NCBI GenBank assembly: GCA_039654915.1
Contig: CM077596.1
Span: 3,286,001-3,350,000 of the forward strand
Length of the DNA stretch: 64,000 bases
Source of the DNA: Aquilaria yunnanensis
Taxonomy: Eukaryota; Streptophyta; Magnoliopsida; Malvales; Thymelaeaceae
Direction: 5' to 3'
This document shows, in pieces, positions 61,260 to 64,000 of the stretch (positions within the stretch are counted from its first letter, which is position 1; every line of letters begins with the position of its first letter). The notes beneath the pieces are model-generated. The model did not search any database. It was not told the origin of the DNA and was given only the letters and a program-made list of their open reading frames with translations. Position numbers and translations under genes: made by a program.

Positions 61260-61800
61260 TAAGGAACTTCTTGGCATTAAGCTCTTCCTAGCCTTCCTTG
61301 TGTAAGGTATACTATATTCGTTAGCTGAATTTTTATTCATATTCAATCACATTCATGTTTCCCTATACCAATTCTTGAAACTCAAACCTCTTCTGGTCTT
61401 TGTCTACCTGACTAAGAAGCTATCCTTTAAACTTCCTCTCAATGTCATTCCACTTAAGGAGCCTTTTCATTTCAAACCTTCCTTCGTTCTCATCATCTTG
61501 CTTAGCCCAGGCATCTCAGCTTTACCTTTTAGGAAAAAAATTGCCAATGCCACTATTAGGTGTAACTCCAATTGCATATGTCTAAACAACCACTTTATGT
61601 GATAAAGCCAGCTCTTGACCTTATTTGGATCTCCTAGGCTATCATACAAAGGCAGATTGAACTTCTAGAATTCCTATTGTAACTCCATCCCATGAGGTAC
61701 CATAGGTCATCCGTGGTGTCAATCTTCATGCCTTAATCTAAAAAGATCTTGGGCCTCCAAGTGTTGCCTTTGATCTTATTACATCCCTAATTCTTGAAGA
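61260..61800 (-). pseudogene. Ty3/gypsy gag remnant
   Basis: Minus-strand translation reads LYDSLGDPNKVKSWLYHIKW, LFRHMQLE, VALAIFFLKGKAEM, then in broken frame KWNDIERKFKG, DKDQKRFEFQELV and NMNVIEYE. This follows the retrotransposon gag pattern (F.G..DP..A..W......F, A...L.G.A..WW, W..F...F, EF..L.QG.M.V.EYE). Heavily mutated; no LTR or pol was found next to it. Confidence 0.65.
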
Positions 61801-63162
61801 ACTTTAGGTAATTTACCTGCGGTTGTTCTTCATGTGTATGTGCTTGTACCTATACCTAACCTTGAAATAGGGTGGTAATGCCCTCAACCACTTGCCTTAA
61901 GGCTTGGTTCATGCCTTAAATTAATTCCATCATTTGTCCATCACACTAGTTCTTGGAGTAAGGGCCAAAGATAGTTAACCAACCTAGAAACCCGATTTGA
62001 AATGATGGGTTAAGGCCATGTTAGTGGGTTAAAAATTATAATCCAGGTTGACCTGAACTCAACCCATTCTAAAAAAAGTTAAAAATCGGTTATTTCAAGC
62101 CCAACCCGAATTTGTCCGAAATAGTATTAGGCCTAGCCCAATCCAACCCACAAACCATCTCTAGCTTTGAGTCACTCCCAACCCCCTTCTTGTTCTTACA
62201 CACGAATAGACCTGCCTCCTCCTTAGACTAGCCTCACCCACACACAAACACAGGCACGTAGAGTTGCAGAGCAGTAGACCAGCATGGACCCAAGTTTTCT
62301 ACAAAGGAGGGGCCAAAATAACTTTTTCCTAAACTATAGTCTTTACAAGAAAATTTGTCTAATTTAAAGGAGAGACCAGAGTGTATTTACTTTTAAATTC
62401 TAAAGGATGTTACAGGTATTTTACAATTTTAGGGGCTCATGCCCTAGTAGCCCTGCCCTCCCTCCTTTTTGACCGATTCCTAGACCTGTCCTACATCACC
62501 ACCAGCTCAACCTTTCCTGCTTGCTCTCACCGAGATGGGGTCATCAACTTCCACTATAAGTTTCAACTGAGTTCTGTTTAACTTGGACAGAGATAAATTG
62601 TGAAATTTTTAGTCTGAATGTTTAATTCCTAGTGTTGGCAGTTCATTTCGTTATGACAATCTGATTTTGTGTTTTATGTATCTGAATTCTCTTCCCTTTT
62701 GCTCTATCATATTTGAGTAATGTAGACAGTTGCTTAGAGTCAATTTCATGAGATTTGAGCTTTATTGTTTGCGGATTGTTTGTAAATTTTACTTTCCACA
62801 TCGCACCTGAGTAAAATGAAGGAGCTCGAGCCTTCTCTGTGTCTCTGGATGTTTTTTTTTGTCCTTGAGTTCGTTCTTATTAAAAGAACCCGCTTATGAA
62901 TATAATTAGGAATTTTGGAGTAAATTATATCTCCAAATTAAGGCTACGTAGGTGTACAATAGCTATACAAACATAAATAGAAAAACACCATCATCATAAT
63001 CAAGAATGGGTGTAAATTATACATAAATGGGAAGATTTTCATTGACTTCAGGATTTCATACTTCTTAGCGGCCTTGAATATGTGTGGAACAACTGTTATG
63101 TGGATTATATTAGATGGATCTGAAGAGTTGTTGGCTGTGGTTTTTTTTTTTTTTTTGTACAT
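61801..63162. other. No supported gene
   Basis: Includes a stretch (about 61985-62165) with repeated gggtt/aaccc words in both orientations (aacccgattt, gatgggtta, caacccatt, caatccaaccca) that looks like an old hAT-type MITE, and a run of 16 T at 63141-63156. The minus-strand frame at 62944-63162 starts in that run and is not credible. Confidence 0.45.
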
Positions 63163-64000
63163 GAGTTCATTTGCTACATGGAATCTGTATGGTTCTTTAG
63201 AGGTGTGGGTAAGGACTTAAAAAGGACAGTCAAAGACATCCGTTGTAGAGAAAAAGTCAACTTTTTTGGGGCTCCAAGAAGCTATAGTTGATGGTGATAT
63301 TAGCAAGAGTGTGAGATATCTGTGGAAATCAGATGAGTTCAATTTCGTGCACAAAGAAGTGAATGGAAAATCAGGGGGCATCCTATGTTTATGGGATCCA
63401 AATGTGTTCTAGAAACTTAAATCAGTTTTCAGGTGAATTCTTTATGAGGATGTGATTTTTGTAAATGTTTACGGCCCACAAGATGAACCTCGGAAAGAGA
63501 TTCTATGGAACCAATTACTGGAAGCTAGAAGTCAGTTTCATGGTTTGTGGTGCGTTTTCGGAGACTTCAATGTTGTTAGAGAAATGGGGGAGAAGAAAGG
63601 ATGTCAGTTCACAGAATCGGTCGCTGATTCATTCAATAACTTTATTTCTCAGGCTGGTTTCTAGTTTCAGAAGAATTCCTGGAACGCTGGCCGAATATGC
63701 AAACAGTTGGCTTAAGTAGATCAATCTCAGACCATTGTCCGGTTCTTTTAAAGCTGAAGCTGGTGGATTTCGGACCCTCTCCATTGTTGTTTGTTTGATG
63801 TTTGGAAGGAGGAAGAGGAATTCCAGAATATTGTTAAGAAGACAAGGTCAGAATATGAAGTCCAGGTGAGAAAAGCCAAAAGCTTTGAAACGGGCATTGA
63901 AGAGCTGGAAATCATAGAAATTTGACAACATAAATGGTCAGGTCGAATCCTTATCAATTGGGCTGATGATGGTGATGAAAATACGAGATATTTTCACCAT
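63163..64000 (+). pseudogene. LINE (L1-like) endonuclease region, cut by the window edge
   Basis: Plus-strand translation shows an APE-type endonuclease: FATWNLYGS near 63168, FLGLQEA near 63270 (catalytic QE), an open stretch 63452-63664 with FVNVYGPQDEPRKEILWNQL, CVFGDFNVVRE (the D-x-N box) and FNNFISQAGF, then SDHCPVLLK near 63727 and GDENTRYFH near 63971, the linker before RT. Stops at about 63411, 63436 and 63662 and at least two frameshifts make this copy non-functional. RT would lie to the right of the window. Confidence 0.82.

Noticed and set aside
62381..62581. 66-codon frame
   Set aside because: No recognisable domain, no flanking exon signals; likely chance.
1..64000. CRISPR arrays, bacterial operons or viral genes
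   Set aside because: No regularly spaced repeats and no such genes were seen; the content is that of plant nuclear repeats.

Overview
This window is intergenic, repeat-packed nuclear DNA from a land plant, most likely a eudicot with a large genome. The evidence is AT-rich DNA, plant-type LTR retrotransposons primed by initiator tRNA-Met, Tourist, hAT and Mutator-like elements, an L1-like LINE, and the first exon of a thaumatin-like (PR-5) gene. No complete host gene is visible. About 55 of the 64 kb is explained by two large nests of retrotransposons.

Left arm (1-7760): AT-rich DNA with a 126-bp tandem duplication, a CACTA-like terminus, a Tourist-type element with TTA target-site duplications (1137-1819), a truncated thaumatin-like gene start with its TATA box on the minus strand (3259-3426), a long-TIR element (5335-5927), a foldback MITE (6077-6380) and a decayed minisatellite (7437-7740).

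Nest 1 (7761-31845): element C is an old Ty3/gypsy chromovirus whose body is reduced to about 2.6 kb of decayed RT, integrase and chromodomain. Its 5' LTR has received a 1000-bp solo LTR (8308-9307) and element A (10823-22138). Element A is a Tekay-like LTR element with a non-coding interior, and it carries a solo copia LTR (15764-17178). The 3' LTR of C has received a long-TIR element (27426-28534) and an hAT-like element (29226-30791). For each of these four insertions into C, the other LTR shows the unoccupied or approximately unoccupied site.

Nest 2 (32619-61038): element D is a 5'-truncated relative of A. Inside D is copia element E (35225-55287, minus strand). Inside the reverse transcriptase of E is solo LTR F (37687-49185). 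Inside F is element G (38335-48960), a young chromovirus with 2736-bp LTRs differing at three sites. G has one gag-pol reading frame broken by a single TAG between the second and third catalytic residues of integrase.

Right arm (61039-64000): a decayed gypsy gag on the minus strand, unassigned AT-rich DNA, and the endonuclease part of a LINE that runs off the right edge.

Elements A and D share LTRs, primer-binding site, polypurine tract and several kilobases of non-coding interior. They look like a large non-autonomous (LARD-type) family, probably served by a G-like chromovirus: the last bases before the 3' LTR are nearly identical between A and G. This family is the best candidate in the window for something not previously described.
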